From: Muribaculaceae bacterium | Lineage (GTDB): Bacteria; Bacteroidota; Bacteroidia; Bacteroidales; Muribaculaceae | Direction: 5' to 3' | NCBI GenBank assembly: GCA_017399915.1 | Contig: JAFQAS010000067.1 | Location: forward strand, 62,001-126,000 | Length of the DNA stretch: 64,000 bases | Shown: positions 43,073-52,220 of the stretch, in pieces | How positions within the stretch are numbered: the stretch's first letter is position 1 | Layout: every line of letters starts with the position of its first letter | Notes under the pieces: model-generated | The model's database searches: none | What the model saw: only the letters and a program-made list of their open reading frames with translations | Told to the model about the DNA's origin: nothing | Translations under genes and position numbers: made by a program

Positions 43073-44854
43073 TTAGTACATTACACGTTGGATTGTGCCA
43101 TCGGGTTTGAATGAGATAAAGAACAATGCTTTGTTTTCAATGCCATTGCCATCTTCATAATCTCCAAAATAGAATCCATATTGCAATCCGTCGTAACGAT
43201 ATTGAGAATCCACAACATTTCCATTTCCTTTACGCAATGCATTGATGAGGAAATAGCCTGTATCAAAACCAATAGCGGCTTGAATTGGTGTTGTTTTGAT
43301 TATACCATGTCGAAACGCATCCTTAAATTTGTGCTCAAAAGCAATACAACGTTCACTTTTGCCATCATAATAGAATCGAGAATATATCACTGTGTTGAGA
43401 TTATGCGCATTTTTTAATCGATCGCCTTTAAGCAACACCCACTCGGGATAACCAAATAACACAGTCATATCTTCGGCTAAATCTTTTTTATATGATTCTA
43501 TCGCCGGGCAATAATTCTTCATTGCTGTTTCTTTTTGCGATAACGGCACAAATATGTATTTTTTAGATTTGTCTAATTGAGCCAAATCATTATCTGAGAG
43601 CCCTTTTTCATAAATAATCTCAATAGCTTGCTTGCCTATTGAGGCATATTTATCCTTTATCACCCCAACAACATCGGCACGACCTTGATCATCAGCACTA
43701 CCAATGATTACCGGAGTATAATCGGCATATTGTGTGGTAAGAGCTTCGGCTACTTTGTTATACATATTATCACGCACAATATTTGCCTGAATCACATGCT
43801 TGTGACTGAGATGTGTGTTATCATTTGCTGCAAACACATTAAACGCATAAGACTCAAGCGTATCGGTCATTGCCGCAACCATAGTAAGTGTATTTTTATC
43901 AGAAGGAGGTGTAATAATCATATCCATTTCCGACAATTCAGGACGAGCCAATATCATATTTACCGAATCTTCGTTGTTATATGTATCATATGCATATAAT
44001 TTAACCTTCACGCCATTGTTATTGAGCGAGTCGGCCGCAACAATAAATCCACGATAAAAATCAAGATTCGAGCGAGTTTTCTTATCGATGGTCTCCTGAT
44101 TCAGCATAAACGGCATGAGAATAGCAATTTTAATGTCGGATTCAACTGTATCGGCCAAACCGACATTAGTATTACGTTTTTGATCTATACATCGCACTCG
44201 TGGAGTGAATGTAAATGTCTGACTATTTACCGAAGACTGTCCATCAAAAAAAGCTATTAAAGGAGCCGAGTCTTTCACTCTTATCACCGTGCCGACATTA
44301 TATTTCTCAGCCGATAAGCCCGGGTTCATTGCCAATAATTCTCCAACGGTGGTCTTATATTCCACTGCAATTGAATAAAGTGTTTCACCGCTTGAAATAG
44401 TGTGCAACGTTCCATGACCTTTTGATTGAGCCGACGAAGATTTTGCATTTGTTTTAATCTTCAATTCCTGTCCCTCTTTCAAACCTCCTTGTGCCGATGG
44501 ATTTAACTGCACCAATTGATCTATTGAAATATGATACTGTTTACTTATGCTATATAGTGTTTCTCCTTTTACCACCTTATGAGTTTTGGTTTCACCAGCC
44601 TTACCTAACTCGGCAATAGGAAAATATAATTTAGTGCCAGCCTTTACTCCATTTGCAAGTGAAGGGTTATATTTTATCATCTCTTCTTGTGATAATTCCA
44701 ACTTATGAGAGAGAGAATATAATGTTTCTTTGGGTTTTACTTCATAACAATAATATTCTTTCCCATCAATAGTAGTCATAGGAAGTTGATAAACATTTGC
44801 GTTTACAGCCATTACCGACAACGTCAATGCAGCTATTAAGGCTTTTATTTTCAT
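43073..44854 (-). CDS. LysM protein with periplasmic-binding (receptor) domain
   Basis: A 593-residue exported protein starting at ATG 44854 (MKIKALIAALTLSVMAVNA signal peptide); the frame upstream crosses a promoter box at 44884-44891. Three LysM repeats bind peptidoglycan: YEVKPKETLYSLSHKLE (about 35-80), KVVKGETLYSISKQYH (about 90-135), TISSGETLYSIAVEYK (about 150-195). The C-terminal two-thirds (about 240-590) is a type I periplasmic-binding fold (IKIAILMPFMLNQET, FYRGFIVAADSLNNNG). The combination recurs in Bacteroidales; a wall-anchored sensor or binding role is inferred, the ligand is unknown. Confidence 0.87.
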   Translation of the reverse strand: MKIKALIAALTLSVMAVNANVYQLPMTTIDGKEYYCYEVKPKETLYSLSHKLELSQEEMIKYNPSLANGVKAGTKLYFPIAELGKAGETKTHKVVKGETLYSISKQYHISIDQLVQLNPSAQGGLKEGQELKIKTNAKSSSAQSKGHGTLHTISSGETLYSIAVEYKTTVGELLAMNPGLSAEKYNVGTVIRVKDSAPLIAFFDGQSSVNSQTFTFTPRVRCIDQKRNTNVGLADTVESDIKIAILMPFMLNQETIDKKTRSNLDFYRGFIVAADSLNNNGVKVKLYAYDTYNNEDSVNMILARPELSEMDMIITPPSDKNTLTMVAAMTDTLESYAFNVFAANDNTHLSHKHVIQANIVRDNMYNKVAEALTTQYADYTPVIIGSADDQGRADVVGVIKDKYASIGKQAIEIIYEKGLSDNDLAQLDKSKKYIFVPLSQKETAMKNYCPAIESYKKDLAEDMTVLFGYPEWVLLKGDRLKNAHNLNTVIYSRFYYDGKSERCIAFEHKFKDAFRHGIIKTTPIQAAIGFDTGYFLINALRKGNGNVVDSQYRYDGLQYGFYFGDYEDGNGIENKALFFISFKPDGTIQRVMY

Positions 44855-44883
44855 ATGATTCAGATTAAACGTTTTTATCTTTG

Positions 44884-44891
44884 CAAAGATA
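44884..44891 (-). promoter_or_regulatory. -7 promoter box of the LysM gene
   Basis: Minus-strand TATCTTTG, 30 bases before the ATG at 44854; it rules out the longer frame from 44926. Confidence 0.65.
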
Positions 44892-45007
44892 AGATGTTTG
44901 CACCAATTTTGCAACAAATGCTCCATCTTTTACCATTTAATGAGACATCTAAGCCTTATTGATATATTTATGTTTTTTTCTCATTTTGGCTAAATGGATA
45001 TAAAAAA

Positions 45008-45034
45008 TAAGCGAAGGCAAAATGCCTTCGCTTA
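45008..45034 (-). terminator. Rho-independent terminator of the OmpA gene
   Basis: TAAGCGAAGGCA pairs with TGCCTTCGCTTA around AAA; the minus-strand side is followed by T-run. Confidence 0.88.
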
Positions 45035-45057
45035 CTATTGTATTATTTTGACAAGTA

Positions 45058-45756
45058 TTATTTCAATGTGCCATCATTTGCTTTTTTAACCATATCTTCA
45101 TTAGCCGTGATATAGATTTCTACGCGACGGTTTTGTGCACGACCTTCGGCAGTGCTGTTATCGGCGATATAATAATCCATTGGCAAACCTTTTGATGTGA
45201 GACGGCTTGATGCCACACCACTATTTTGCAAGTAAGTGCGAACTGATTCGGCACGACCATTTGAAACTTTTTCATTTGCCTTCATTGAACCGGTGTTATC
45301 GGTAAAACCATAAATTTGAACATCGGTATCAGGATTTTCCATCAACGAAGTTGCAAAGTTTGACAAGTTTGTCTTTGCCGAGCTGCTCAATGTTGTACCA
45401 TTTGTCGGGAACAAGATACCACCTTCAAAAGTAACTTTAATACCTTGATAACCATTAACATCGGTTACTTCTTCAACTGTAGCGTTAGCCAATTGTTCTT
45501 CAAGTTCTTTTTGTTGTTTATCCATTTTGTTACCAATAAGAGCACCTGCACCTGCACCTACTGCAGCACCAATACCGGCACCGATAGCAGCACCTTTACC
45601 CTTACCAATCAATGCTCCGATACCTGCGCCTAAAGCAGCACCGCCGCCACCACCGATAAGAGCCCCCTTACCGGTATTTGTCATTGATGCACAACCTGTT
45701 GAAAGTAATAATGATGCACTTAATAGCACCACACATGTAGCTTTTAAAAATTTCAT
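45058..45756 (-). CDS. OmpA-family lipoprotein with glycine zipper (YiaD-like)
   Basis: A 232-residue lipoprotein. The lipobox is LSTGC (Cys22). Residues 30-75 form a Gly/Ala-rich zipper (GGGGGAALGAGIGALIG and similar), able to insert in or span the membrane. The C-terminal OmpA domain (about 105-225) has DVQIYGFTDNTGSMKANEKV and GRAQNRRVEIYI, the peptidoglycan-binding residues. It links outer membrane and wall, like YiaD and similar proteins. Single gene with promoter at 45794 and terminator at 45008. Confidence 0.93.
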   Translation of the reverse strand: MKFLKATCVVLLSASLLLSTGCASMTNTGKGALIGGGGGAALGAGIGALIGKGKGAAIGAGIGAAVGAGAGALIGNKMDKQQKELEEQLANATVEEVTDVNGYQGIKVTFEGGILFPTNGTTLSSSAKTNLSNFATSLMENPDTDVQIYGFTDNTGSMKANEKVSNGRAESVRTYLQNSGVASSRLTSKGLPMDYYIADNSTAEGRAQNRRVEIYITANEDMVKKANDGTLK

Positions 45757-45793
45757 AATCTTTATTTTATTGAGTTAATAATTAATTTATTTA

Positions 45794-45801
45794 CAAATAT
45801 A
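45794..45801 (-). promoter_or_regulatory. -7 promoter box of the OmpA lipoprotein gene
   Basis: Minus-strand TATATTTG, 38 bases before the ATG at 45756. Confidence 0.6.
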
Positions 45802-46002
45802 CAACTTTTCAGTAAAAAACAGCATTACTTCTCAAATTTTATTTAATCATAATAATATATTATATGACAATTTTTATTTACAAAAGTTTAACCTTATGGT
45901 GAAATTTCATATACTTTCTATGCGTGACGCATATATTTCGAATATTTTGTGCATAAAAATAATTTCATACATAAAACTTGATGTTATTTGAGATTTTTAG
46001 AT

Positions 46003-46010
46003 TAATTTTG
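46003..46010 (+). promoter_or_regulatory. -7 promoter box of the EamA gene
   Basis: TAATTTTG, 20 bases before the ATG at 46030. Confidence 0.6.
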
Positions 46011-46029
46011 TGATGAAGAAATAAAAGTT

Positions 46030-46944
46030 ATGGGAACAAATAAATCTACAAGTAAAAATATGCTTTTTGCTCATATAGGAGCCCTCATCACTGTTACTGC
46101 ATGGGGAGTGTCGTTTGTTTCCACAAAAGTTCTTCTTGGCAATGGTCTTGGTCCGGCCGAAATATATATATACCGTTTCATATTGGCCTACCTAATGCTC
46201 TTGATTGCATGCCATAAGCGAATTTTATCAAATTCTATCAGAGATGAATTTTTGTTTATGGTGTGTGGACTATGCGCCGGATCGATATATTTCATTGCCG
46301 AGAACATGGCGCTAGAGTATACATTCGTAACCAACGTGTCATTACTTGTAACAACATCTCCTCTTATCACCACCCTACTAATGTGGATGATATATAAAAA
46401 CGAAAAGCCCGGTAAAGGCACCATTATAGGTTCTATCATAGCCTTTGTTGGTGTGGCTTGCGTGATTTTCAATAGTAGCTTTGTAGTAAAACTCAACCCC
46501 ATAGGAGATATTTTATCGATTCTAGCGGCTGTAAGTTGGTCGATATATAGCTTAGTGCTCAAGAAACTAAATGCAATGTATAGCGTGATGTTTATTTCTC
46601 GCAAAACATTCTTTTACGGAGTATTAACAGCATTACCTTTTATGTTATTCCAACCCGAATTATCGTCTCCCACCGTATTACTTCGTACCGAAGTGTGGAG
46701 CAACCTTCTTTTCTTAGGGGCATTTGCCTCAATGCTTGCTTACATACTTTGGGCTCAATCAGTAAAACACTTGGGCACAATCAAGGCCTCTAATTATATG
46801 TATATCTCACCGGTTATCACACTTATCGCATCAGTTGCGCTACTTGGTGAAAAGTTATCTATTATTGGGGGAATCGGTTGCGCATTAATTCTTGGTGGGA
46901 TGTGGCTAGGTGAATACCTTGAGCGCAAACAATCCAACAATTAA
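46030..46944 (+). CDS. DMT-superfamily (EamA) transporter
   Basis: A 304-residue inner-membrane protein with ten helices in two EamA repeats (about 15-145 and 160-295). First-repeat signatures: AHIGALITVTAWGVSFVSTK and IYIYRFILAYL; second: LSILAAVSWSIYSLVLKKL and ISPVITLIASVALLGE. Such transporters export amino acids, drugs or metabolites; the substrate is unknown. Single gene, converging with the HEAT-like gene with only 6 bp between stop codons and no hairpin terminator there. Confidence 0.92.
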   Translation: MGTNKSTSKNMLFAHIGALITVTAWGVSFVSTKVLLGNGLGPAEIYIYRFILAYLMLLIACHKRILSNSIRDEFLFMVCGLCAGSIYFIAENMALEYTFVTNVSLLVTTSPLITTLLMWMIYKNEKPGKGTIIGSIIAFVGVACVIFNSSFVVKLNPIGDILSILAAVSWSIYSLVLKKLNAMYSVMFISRKTFFYGVLTALPFMLFQPELSSPTVLLRTEVWSNLLFLGAFASMLAYILWAQSVKHLGTIKASNYMYISPVITLIASVALLGEKLSIIGGIGCALILGGMWLGEYLERKQSNN

Positions 46945-46950
46945 GAATTA

Positions 46951-47493
46951 TCATTCTTTCAGAAAATCCACTTCATCAATTAATTGTCGGCATAGCATTG
47001 ATGTCAATTGTTCATTCTTCTCCAATTCGATTGTAGCGAGATCTTTTACCTCATCAAGATGAGATGGCAACAAGTTAAACATCAACCGCAACGCCACATA
47101 GCGTTCCATTGCTTTTGACGACACAACCATCGCAACCGCCAATTGCCATGCAAAGTCTTTGTATCGCAACAATCTATGACACAACACATCGCCCACCTCG
47201 GCCGTAGACACTTCCGACACCCAACGACAGGCCGTTTCAAACCCAAACTCATCGCGTGGATAAATCATAGGTGCCATCAACATGCTCTCGCGTGTAGATT
47301 GATTTTTCCACAACGCCTCGGCAAGTGTGGCATTCGAAGGTGTTTCGTTTGCAATTTCCACTATTTGAGGTAAATTTAGTCCGAATATAATGCGATAGTT
47401 AGCTCCATGGCGGCGCATATTATCGGCCACTGCCCCATTGCGCATCGCAAAAAAACGACGCTTCACCGTTTGCATCTCATTAAATTGTGTCAT
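46951..47493 (-). CDS. HEAT-repeat-like protein, distant AlkD/DNA-alkylation-repair type
   Basis: A 180-residue all-helical protein starting at ATG 47493 (MTQFNEMQTVKRRFFAMRNG); a -7 box at 47515-47522 rules out the ATG at 47517. Helices such as GANYRIIFGLNLPQIVEIA, WVSEVSTAEVGDVLCHRLL and FAWQLAVAMVVSSKAMERYV fit AlkD-like HEAT repeats, and the start resembles the K-R-x-F-F-A-M-R-N-G pattern in Bacteroides homologues annotated as DNA alkylation repair. Catalytic residues are not clear to me; a scaffold role is possible. Confidence 0.65.
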   Translation of the reverse strand: MTQFNEMQTVKRRFFAMRNGAVADNMRRHGANYRIIFGLNLPQIVEIANETPSNATLAEALWKNQSTRESMLMAPMIYPRDEFGFETACRWVSEVSTAEVGDVLCHRLLRYKDFAWQLAVAMVVSSKAMERYVALRLMFNLLPSHLDEVKDLATIELEKNEQLTSMLCRQLIDEVDFLKE

Positions 47494-47514
47494 TGTGTTT
47501 CTTTTTATTTTATG

Positions 47515-47522
47515 CAAAGATA
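47515..47522 (-). promoter_or_regulatory. -7 promoter box of the HEAT-like gene
   Basis: Minus-strand TATCTTTG, 21 bases before the ATG at 47493. Confidence 0.6.
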
Positions 47523-47707
47523 ATAAAAATTAGCACTTAAATATGTATAAACCCAATCTAAATACAACCACAACAAAGTCCTACATCTTAACATCATTGC
47601 AATTAAAATTATAATCATCAATTAATTATAGTGTTAAGCATAACTATAACTATTGCCAAAACTTCTCAAAAAGTATTACATTATTTCCATTATATAGCAA
47701 TTGGCAT

Positions 47708-47715
47708 TATCTTTG
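47708..47715 (+). promoter_or_regulatory. -7 promoter box of the zinc metallopeptidase gene
   Basis: TATCTTTG, 39 bases before the ATG at 47754. Confidence 0.6.
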
Positions 47716-47753
47716 TAACTTAAAGAGAAAAACATTAACCTCATTTTAAGATT

Positions 47754-48431
47754 ATGGGAATATATATTATTTTTGGCTTAATTGCCCTTGCGAGTTATAT
47801 CGTACAAGCTCGCCTTAATAGTAAGTTTGAAAAATATTCACGTGAGCCACTACCCAATGGATTGCGCGGTTGTGATGTGGCGAAACGCATGTTGGCTCAA
47901 AACGGGCTTCATAATGTTTCGGTAACCCAAGTCAATGGTCGATTGACCGACCACTACAACCCTACTGACAAAACAGTAAATCTTAGCCCCGAAGTATATA
48001 ATGGCAATAGTGTAGCTGCCGCAGCAGTTGCAGCTCACGAATGCGGACATGCCGTGCAACATGCCACAGCATATTCATTTTTGACTATGCGTTCAAAAAT
48101 GGTGCCTGCCGTGAGTTTTGCATCAAAATTTACTCCTTGGATACTGCTAATCGGCATCATTACAATTGAAGCCCGTCCCGAAATTATGCTTGCCGGCATC
48201 ATTCTTTTTGCAATAACCACTATATTCAGTTTTGTGACTTTGCCTGTTGAAATTGATGCTTCGCGTCGCGCCTTGGCCTGGCTCAACTCGGCTCACATCA
48301 CCGATTATGCCACACACGACCATGCCAAAGATGCGCTCAAAAGTGCGGCATATACCTATGTGGTAGCTGCTCTTGGCTCATTGGCCACATTAATTTATTA
48401 TATATTAATTTTCATGGGGCGTAGAGATTAA
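47754..48431 (+). CDS. Membrane zinc metallopeptidase (YugP-like, Zn_peptidase_2)
   Basis: A 225-residue membrane protein. One N-terminal helix (MGIYIIFGLIALASYIV), then a soluble part with RGCDVAKRMLAQNGL and the zinc site AAHECGHAVQHA (HExxH, about residues 97-101), followed by two membrane helices (about 125-165) and a last one at the C-terminus. The third ligand would be a Glu or Asp in LPVEIDASRRALAWL. Homologues are widely distributed without known substrate; a role in membrane protein quality control is inferred. Followed by hisS, which has its own promoter. Confidence 0.92.
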   Translation: MGIYIIFGLIALASYIVQARLNSKFEKYSREPLPNGLRGCDVAKRMLAQNGLHNVSVTQVNGRLTDHYNPTDKTVNLSPEVYNGNSVAAAAVAAHECGHAVQHATAYSFLTMRSKMVPAVSFASKFTPWILLIGIITIEARPEIMLAGIILFAITTIFSFVTLPVEIDASRRALAWLNSAHITDYATHDHAKDALKSAAYTYVVAALGSLATLIYYILIFMGRRD

Positions 48432-48444
48432 CCCATATTTTTTG

Positions 48445-48452
48445 TAACTTTG
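48445..48452 (+). promoter_or_regulatory. hisS -7 promoter box
   Basis: TAACTTTG, 41 bases before the hisS ATG. Confidence 0.65.
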
Positions 48453-48492
48453 CATCGTTAATTATAAAACGATAAAACTTAAGACTCTAAAA

Positions 48493-49857
48493 ATGGCACA
48501 AAAACCATCTATTCCCAAAGGGACTCGTGATTTTTCGCCCATTGAAATGGCGCGTCGCAACTATATATTCGACACTATCCGTGAAGTTTTTAAACTCTAC
48601 GGATTCAAACAAATTGAAACCCCTGCAATGGAAAACCTATCCACATTGATGGGGAAATATGGCGAAGAAGGCGACAAACTTTTATTTAAGATTCTCAATT
48701 CAGGCGATTTTTTACGAGGAGCCGACAAATCTCTTGTGGAAAAAGATGACTATGTGCATCTAACCTCACAAATATGCGAAAAAGGGTTACGCTATGACTT
48801 GACCGTACCATTTGCCCGCTATGTGGTGCAACATCGCAATGAGTTGCAATTCCCTTTCAAACGCTTCCAAATTCAACCCGTGTGGCGTGCCGATCGTCCT
48901 CAAAAAGGTCGTTATCGCGAGTTTTATCAATGTGATGCCGACATTGTTGGCAGCGATTCATTGGTTAATGAAATCGAACTACTCCAATTGGTTGATGAAG
49001 TATTCAGCCGATTGAAAATTAATATCACTATTAAGCTAAACAACCGCAAAGTGCTTGCCGGTATTGCCGAACTTATTGGTGCTCCTGAAAAGATTATAGA
49101 CATCACTGTTGCAATTGACAAGATTGATAAAATTGGCATTGACAACGTCAATGCTGAGTTACGCGAACGAGGCTTAAGCGAAGAAGCGATAACCACACTC
49201 CAACCTATCCTTGAAATAGATGGAACCATCAGCGAACGACTTGCTCAACTCGAATCATTACTTGCGTCTTCCGAAATAGGCTCACTTGGAGTTAAAGAAT
49301 TACGCGAAGTGGTTGGTGGCGTTGAAGCATTAGGATTACGTGCCACACTCGATCTTGATGTGTCGCTTGCTCGCGGATTGAACTATTATACCGGCACTAT
49401 CATTGAAGTTAAAGCTCAAGATGTAGTGATAGGAAGCATCACCGGTGGTGGTCGTTACGACAACCTCACAGGAGTATTTGGGTTGAATGGTGTGTCGGGA
49501 GTGGGCATCTCTTTTGGCGCCGACCGCATATATGATGTGCTCAACACTCTTGACCTATATCCACAAGACGCTCGCGAGGCTACTCAAGTGATGTTTACCA
49601 ACTTCGGCGCTGCAGAAGCTGCATTCTCAATGAAAATGCTAAAAGAGCTACGCAATGCAGGCATTGCAGCTGAAATTTATCCAGATTCGGCAAAAATGAA
49701 AAAACAGATGGGATATGCCGATGCTTTAGCCATTCCATTTGTTGCTATCGTGGGAGAAACCGAAATGGCTCAAAATAAAATGATGCTTAAAAACATGACA
49801 AGCGGTGAACAATCACTCGTGAGTGTTGAAGAAGCCATCGAAATCATCAAGAAATAA
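48493..49857 (+). CDS. hisS: Histidyl-tRNA synthetase
   Basis: A 454-residue class II synthetase. Start [16 protein letters not shown] is the family opening. Motif 2 is [20 protein letters not shown] (about 116-135), histidine-binding motifs are [14 protein letters not shown] (HisA, about 293) and GGGRYDNL, and motif 3 [13 protein letters not shown] closes the site. The C-terminal anticodon-binding domain is about 360-454. It attaches histidine to tRNA-His. Length is standard. The beta-barrel gene follows 27 bp later. Confidence 0.98.
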   Translation: MAQKPSIPKGTRDFSPIEMARRNYIFDTIREVFKLYGFKQIETPAMENLSTLMGKYGEEGDKLLFKILNSGDFLRGADKSLVEKDDYVHLTSQICEKGLRYDLTVPFARYVVQHRNELQFPFKRFQIQPVWRADRPQKGRYREFYQCDADIVGSDSLVNEIELLQLVDEVFSRLKINITIKLNNRKVLAGIAELIGAPEKIIDITVAIDKIDKIGIDNVNAELRERGLSEEAITTLQPILEIDGTISERLAQLESLLASSEIGSLGVKELREVVGGVEALGLRATLDLDVSLARGLNYYTGTIIEVKAQDVVIGSITGGGRYDNLTGVFGLNGVSGVGISFGADRIYDVLNTLDLYPQDAREATQVMFTNFGAAEAAFSMKMLKELRNAGIAAEIYPDSAKMKKQMGYADALAIPFVAIVGETEMAQNKMMLKNMTSGEQSLVSVEEAIEIIKK

Positions 49858-49884
49858 TCATCTATAAATCAAATAGTCTTTAAG

Positions 49885-50502
49885 ATGAAAAAAATAATCA
49901 CATTAATCATTCTATTGAGTGCAACCATCGCTTCGTCAACTACCAATGCGCAGTTGCGCTATGGTGTGACTGCCGGAGCAAACTTCAACGATTTAAAATT
50001 CTCCCAAGACTTGATTGGGGTTGATAGCGAAATAGGATACTCAGCAGGGATGTTCTCTGAATTAATGTTCCCAGGCATCGGTTTCGGACTTGATATGGGA
50101 CTTATGTATACTCAACGAGGTGCGACACTACACCTTGGAGACAAACCTGTGTGGGCGACCGATGGATACGGCAAAGAACGCGCCTATTTACACTATATCG
50201 AAATTCCTATTAATCTTCGTTTTAAATTCCATCGTCTAAACGGATTTGAAGATTATTGTGCACCATTCTTATTTGCCGGGCCTTCTTTCACTATTCTTGC
50301 CGGACATAGCGATATTGAAGCATTAGATTATGCCGGAGGCGAAGTGGGCATTCAAGCAGGTTTTGGTGTAGAGTTGTTTAAGAAATGGCAAATCTCGGCA
50401 AGTCATAATTGGGGAACAACTTATGCCCTAAAAACTAAAAAGCTCGATGACTTCAGCGCAAAAAATCGCTCTTGGAACATTAAAGTCACTTATTTATTCT
50501 AA
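49885..50502 (+). CDS. PorT-like outer-membrane beta-barrel protein
   Basis: A 205-residue protein with signal peptide (MKKIITLIILLSATIASSTTNA) and eight-stranded barrel pattern: LRYGVTAGANFNDLKFSQ, GFGLDMGLMYTQRGATL, LHYIEIPINLRFKF, FLFAGPSFTILAG and a final strand NIKVTYLF. It is a paralogue type of the protein at 42371. Role unknown; many Bacteroidales carry dozens of these. Ends at the terminator 50521-50550. Confidence 0.85.
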   Translation: MKKIITLIILLSATIASSTTNAQLRYGVTAGANFNDLKFSQDLIGVDSEIGYSAGMFSELMFPGIGFGLDMGLMYTQRGATLHLGDKPVWATDGYGKERAYLHYIEIPINLRFKFHRLNGFEDYCAPFLFAGPSFTILAGHSDIEALDYAGGEVGIQAGFGVELFKKWQISASHNWGTTYALKTKKLDDFSAKNRSWNIKVTYLF

Positions 50503-50520
50503 GCGATAAAATCATACCAT

Positions 50521-50550
50521 AAAAAAGTGAAGCCGAGGCTTCACTTTTTT
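50521..50550. terminator. Bidirectional terminator
   Basis: AAAAAAGTGAAGC pairs with GCTTCACTTTTTT around CGAG; convergent genes on both sides. Confidence 0.93.
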
Positions 50551-50555
50551 TTATA

Positions 50556-51017
50556 TTACATTTTTACTATTTCATCATAAGCAGGAATATCGGAAAGAAA
50601 TTTATATGAATGTTTTTCAATATCAACATGGCAACAATAATGATTCAATCCATTTGAAACAATAAGATATGGCGCCTTAAACACCATATTATAACGCACT
50701 ATCTGATCAAATGTTTTCTGCGTTATATTCACCGAAGGCGCTTTATATTCAATTATCACAAGTGGATGAGCTGATGAATCATAAACAACGGTATCGCTTC
50801 GTCGCGATGTGCCATTAAGCGATAATGCCACCTCATTTGCCATCAATCCTATCGGATATCCCTTATAATCGATTAAAAAAGCTACAAAATGCTGACGCAC
50901 CCACTCCTCAGGTGTTAATGCAACAAATTTACCTCTCAACCTATCAAAAATCTGTAGAGAGCCATCGGGCAATTCATTCACATTAATATTATACTTTGGC
51001 AAATTGAGTGGTGTCAT
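50556..51017 (-). CDS. HsdR_N-type nuclease-fold protein, stand-alone
   Basis: A 153-residue protein starting at ATG 51017 (MTPLNLPKYNINV); the upstream ATG at 51077 lies in the divergent promoter region. It matches the N-terminal domain of type I restriction HsdR (PF13588): EWVRQHFVAFLIDYKGYP, then RRSDTVVYD and the strand VIIEYKAP, which together form the PD-(D/E)xK acids and lysine. No helicase or hsdM/hsdS gene is nearby, so it is not a restriction system by itself. Stand-alone copies next to holA are, as I recall, common in Bacteroidales; function unknown. Confidence 0.85.
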   Translation of the reverse strand: MTPLNLPKYNINVNELPDGSLQIFDRLRGKFVALTPEEWVRQHFVAFLIDYKGYPIGLMANEVALSLNGTSRRSDTVVYDSSAHPLVIIEYKAPSVNITQKTFDQIVRYNMVFKAPYLIVSNGLNHYCCHVDIEKHSYKFLSDIPAYDEIVKM

Positions 51018-51089
51018 TATAAATTTTGTAGTAAAAAGAAATTTGTGTAAATTTACGCAATTAATTGAAATCATCAAAATTTTAGGTCA

Positions 51090-52127
51090 ATGGCAGCTCC
51101 GGCAGTTACTTTTGAAGGTCTTAAATCACAATTAGCAAAACGCAAATATGCTCCTATATATCTTCTTCATGGCGAAGAGGGATATTATATCGATGCGTTA
51201 GTCAAAATTTTTGAGGAGATTCTGCCTCCCGAAGAACGTGATTTCAATATGTATACGATGTATGGGCCCGAGGTGTCGCCCGACACCGTTATGGACGCTT
51301 GTCGACGCTACCCTATGATGTCGGAATATCAAGTAGTGATATTAAAAGAAGCTCAAGCAATGAAACCCGAGCAACTCAATCGACTTCATCTTTATGCATC
51401 ACAACCCTCCCCTTCAACGATACTTGTAATTTGTTGCCGTGGAGCGGTTGCTAAAGCCAAAGACTTGATTGCCCAAATAAACAAAAATAATGGTATAATT
51501 TTCCTTTCCGAAAAAATCAAGGAACGTAATGCCGTTAATTATATTAGCTCATATATAAAACTAAAAGGTCTTAATGCCGAGCAAAAAGCACTTGAAATGC
51601 TTCGCGATTACATAGGCACCGACCTGTCACGACTTTATAATGAGATTGACAAACTTCATCTCATTCTTGGCGAAAACGCTACAATTACTCCAGAGTGCAT
51701 TGAACGAAACATTGGCATAAGCAAAGATTTCAACAATTTCGAATTAATCGATGCATTATCGCAACGAGATGCAGCAAAAGCATTCAGCATTATAGAATAT
51801 TTCAAAAACAATCCAAAAAACAACCCAACAGCAAAAACAAATATTTCCATTTTCGGATATTTCTCCGACCTTCTCACGCTTTACTTCAGCAAAGACAAAT
51901 CTGAGCCTACATTGATGGCAATGGTGGGAGCAAAATGGCCTTCACATTTTGTTAGGTTCAAATATGGAATGAAAAATTACAATGCATTCCAAGTAATTGA
52001 GATTATATCAGCTATTAGAGAGTTTGATGCAAAAAGCAAAGGGATTAACAGCCGACAAAACGACTATCTTCTTCTTAAAGATTTAATCTTCCACATTCTA
52101 TCGGCTCCGGGAGTTATATCTTTTTAG
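51090..52127 (+). CDS. holA: DNA polymerase III subunit delta
   Basis: A 345-residue clamp-loader subunit. The N-terminal AAA-like domain has APIYLLHGEEGYYIDALVK (degenerate Walker A, as normal in delta) and FNMYTMYG; the middle contains LSRLYNEIDKLHLILGENA and ISKDFNNFELIDALSQRD; the C-terminal collar domain ends INSRQNDYLLLKDLIFHIL. Delta opens the beta clamp during loading. It is divergent from the HsdR_N gene; the shared region holds the palindrome GTAAATTTAC near 51049-51058. Terminator at 52171-52215. Confidence 0.93.
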   Translation: MAAPAVTFEGLKSQLAKRKYAPIYLLHGEEGYYIDALVKIFEEILPPEERDFNMYTMYGPEVSPDTVMDACRRYPMMSEYQVVILKEAQAMKPEQLNRLHLYASQPSPSTILVICCRGAVAKAKDLIAQINKNNGIIFLSEKIKERNAVNYISSYIKLKGLNAEQKALEMLRDYIGTDLSRLYNEIDKLHLILGENATITPECIERNIGISKDFNNFELIDALSQRDAAKAFSIIEYFKNNPKNNPTAKTNISIFGYFSDLLTLYFSKDKSEPTLMAMVGAKWPSHFVRFKYGMKNYNAFQVIEIISAIREFDAKSKGINSRQNDYLLLKDLIFHILSAPGVISF

Positions 52128-52170
52128 CATTCTTCTTTGTCATATATTGGCTATATCTATCACATACTAC

Positions 52171-52215
52171 AAAAAGAACAACAAGCAATATCTTAAATGC
52201 TTGTTGTTCTTTTTT
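52171..52215. terminator. Bidirectional terminator
   Basis: A 17-bp perfect stem (52171-52187 with 52199-52215), A-run on one side and T-run on the other, between convergent holA and the penicillin-binding protein gene. Confidence 0.95.
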
Positions 52216-52220
52216 TCTGC

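Noticed and set aside
50556-51017. Type I restriction-modification system
   Set aside because: Only the HsdR N-terminal domain is present; no helicase part, hsdM or hsdS.
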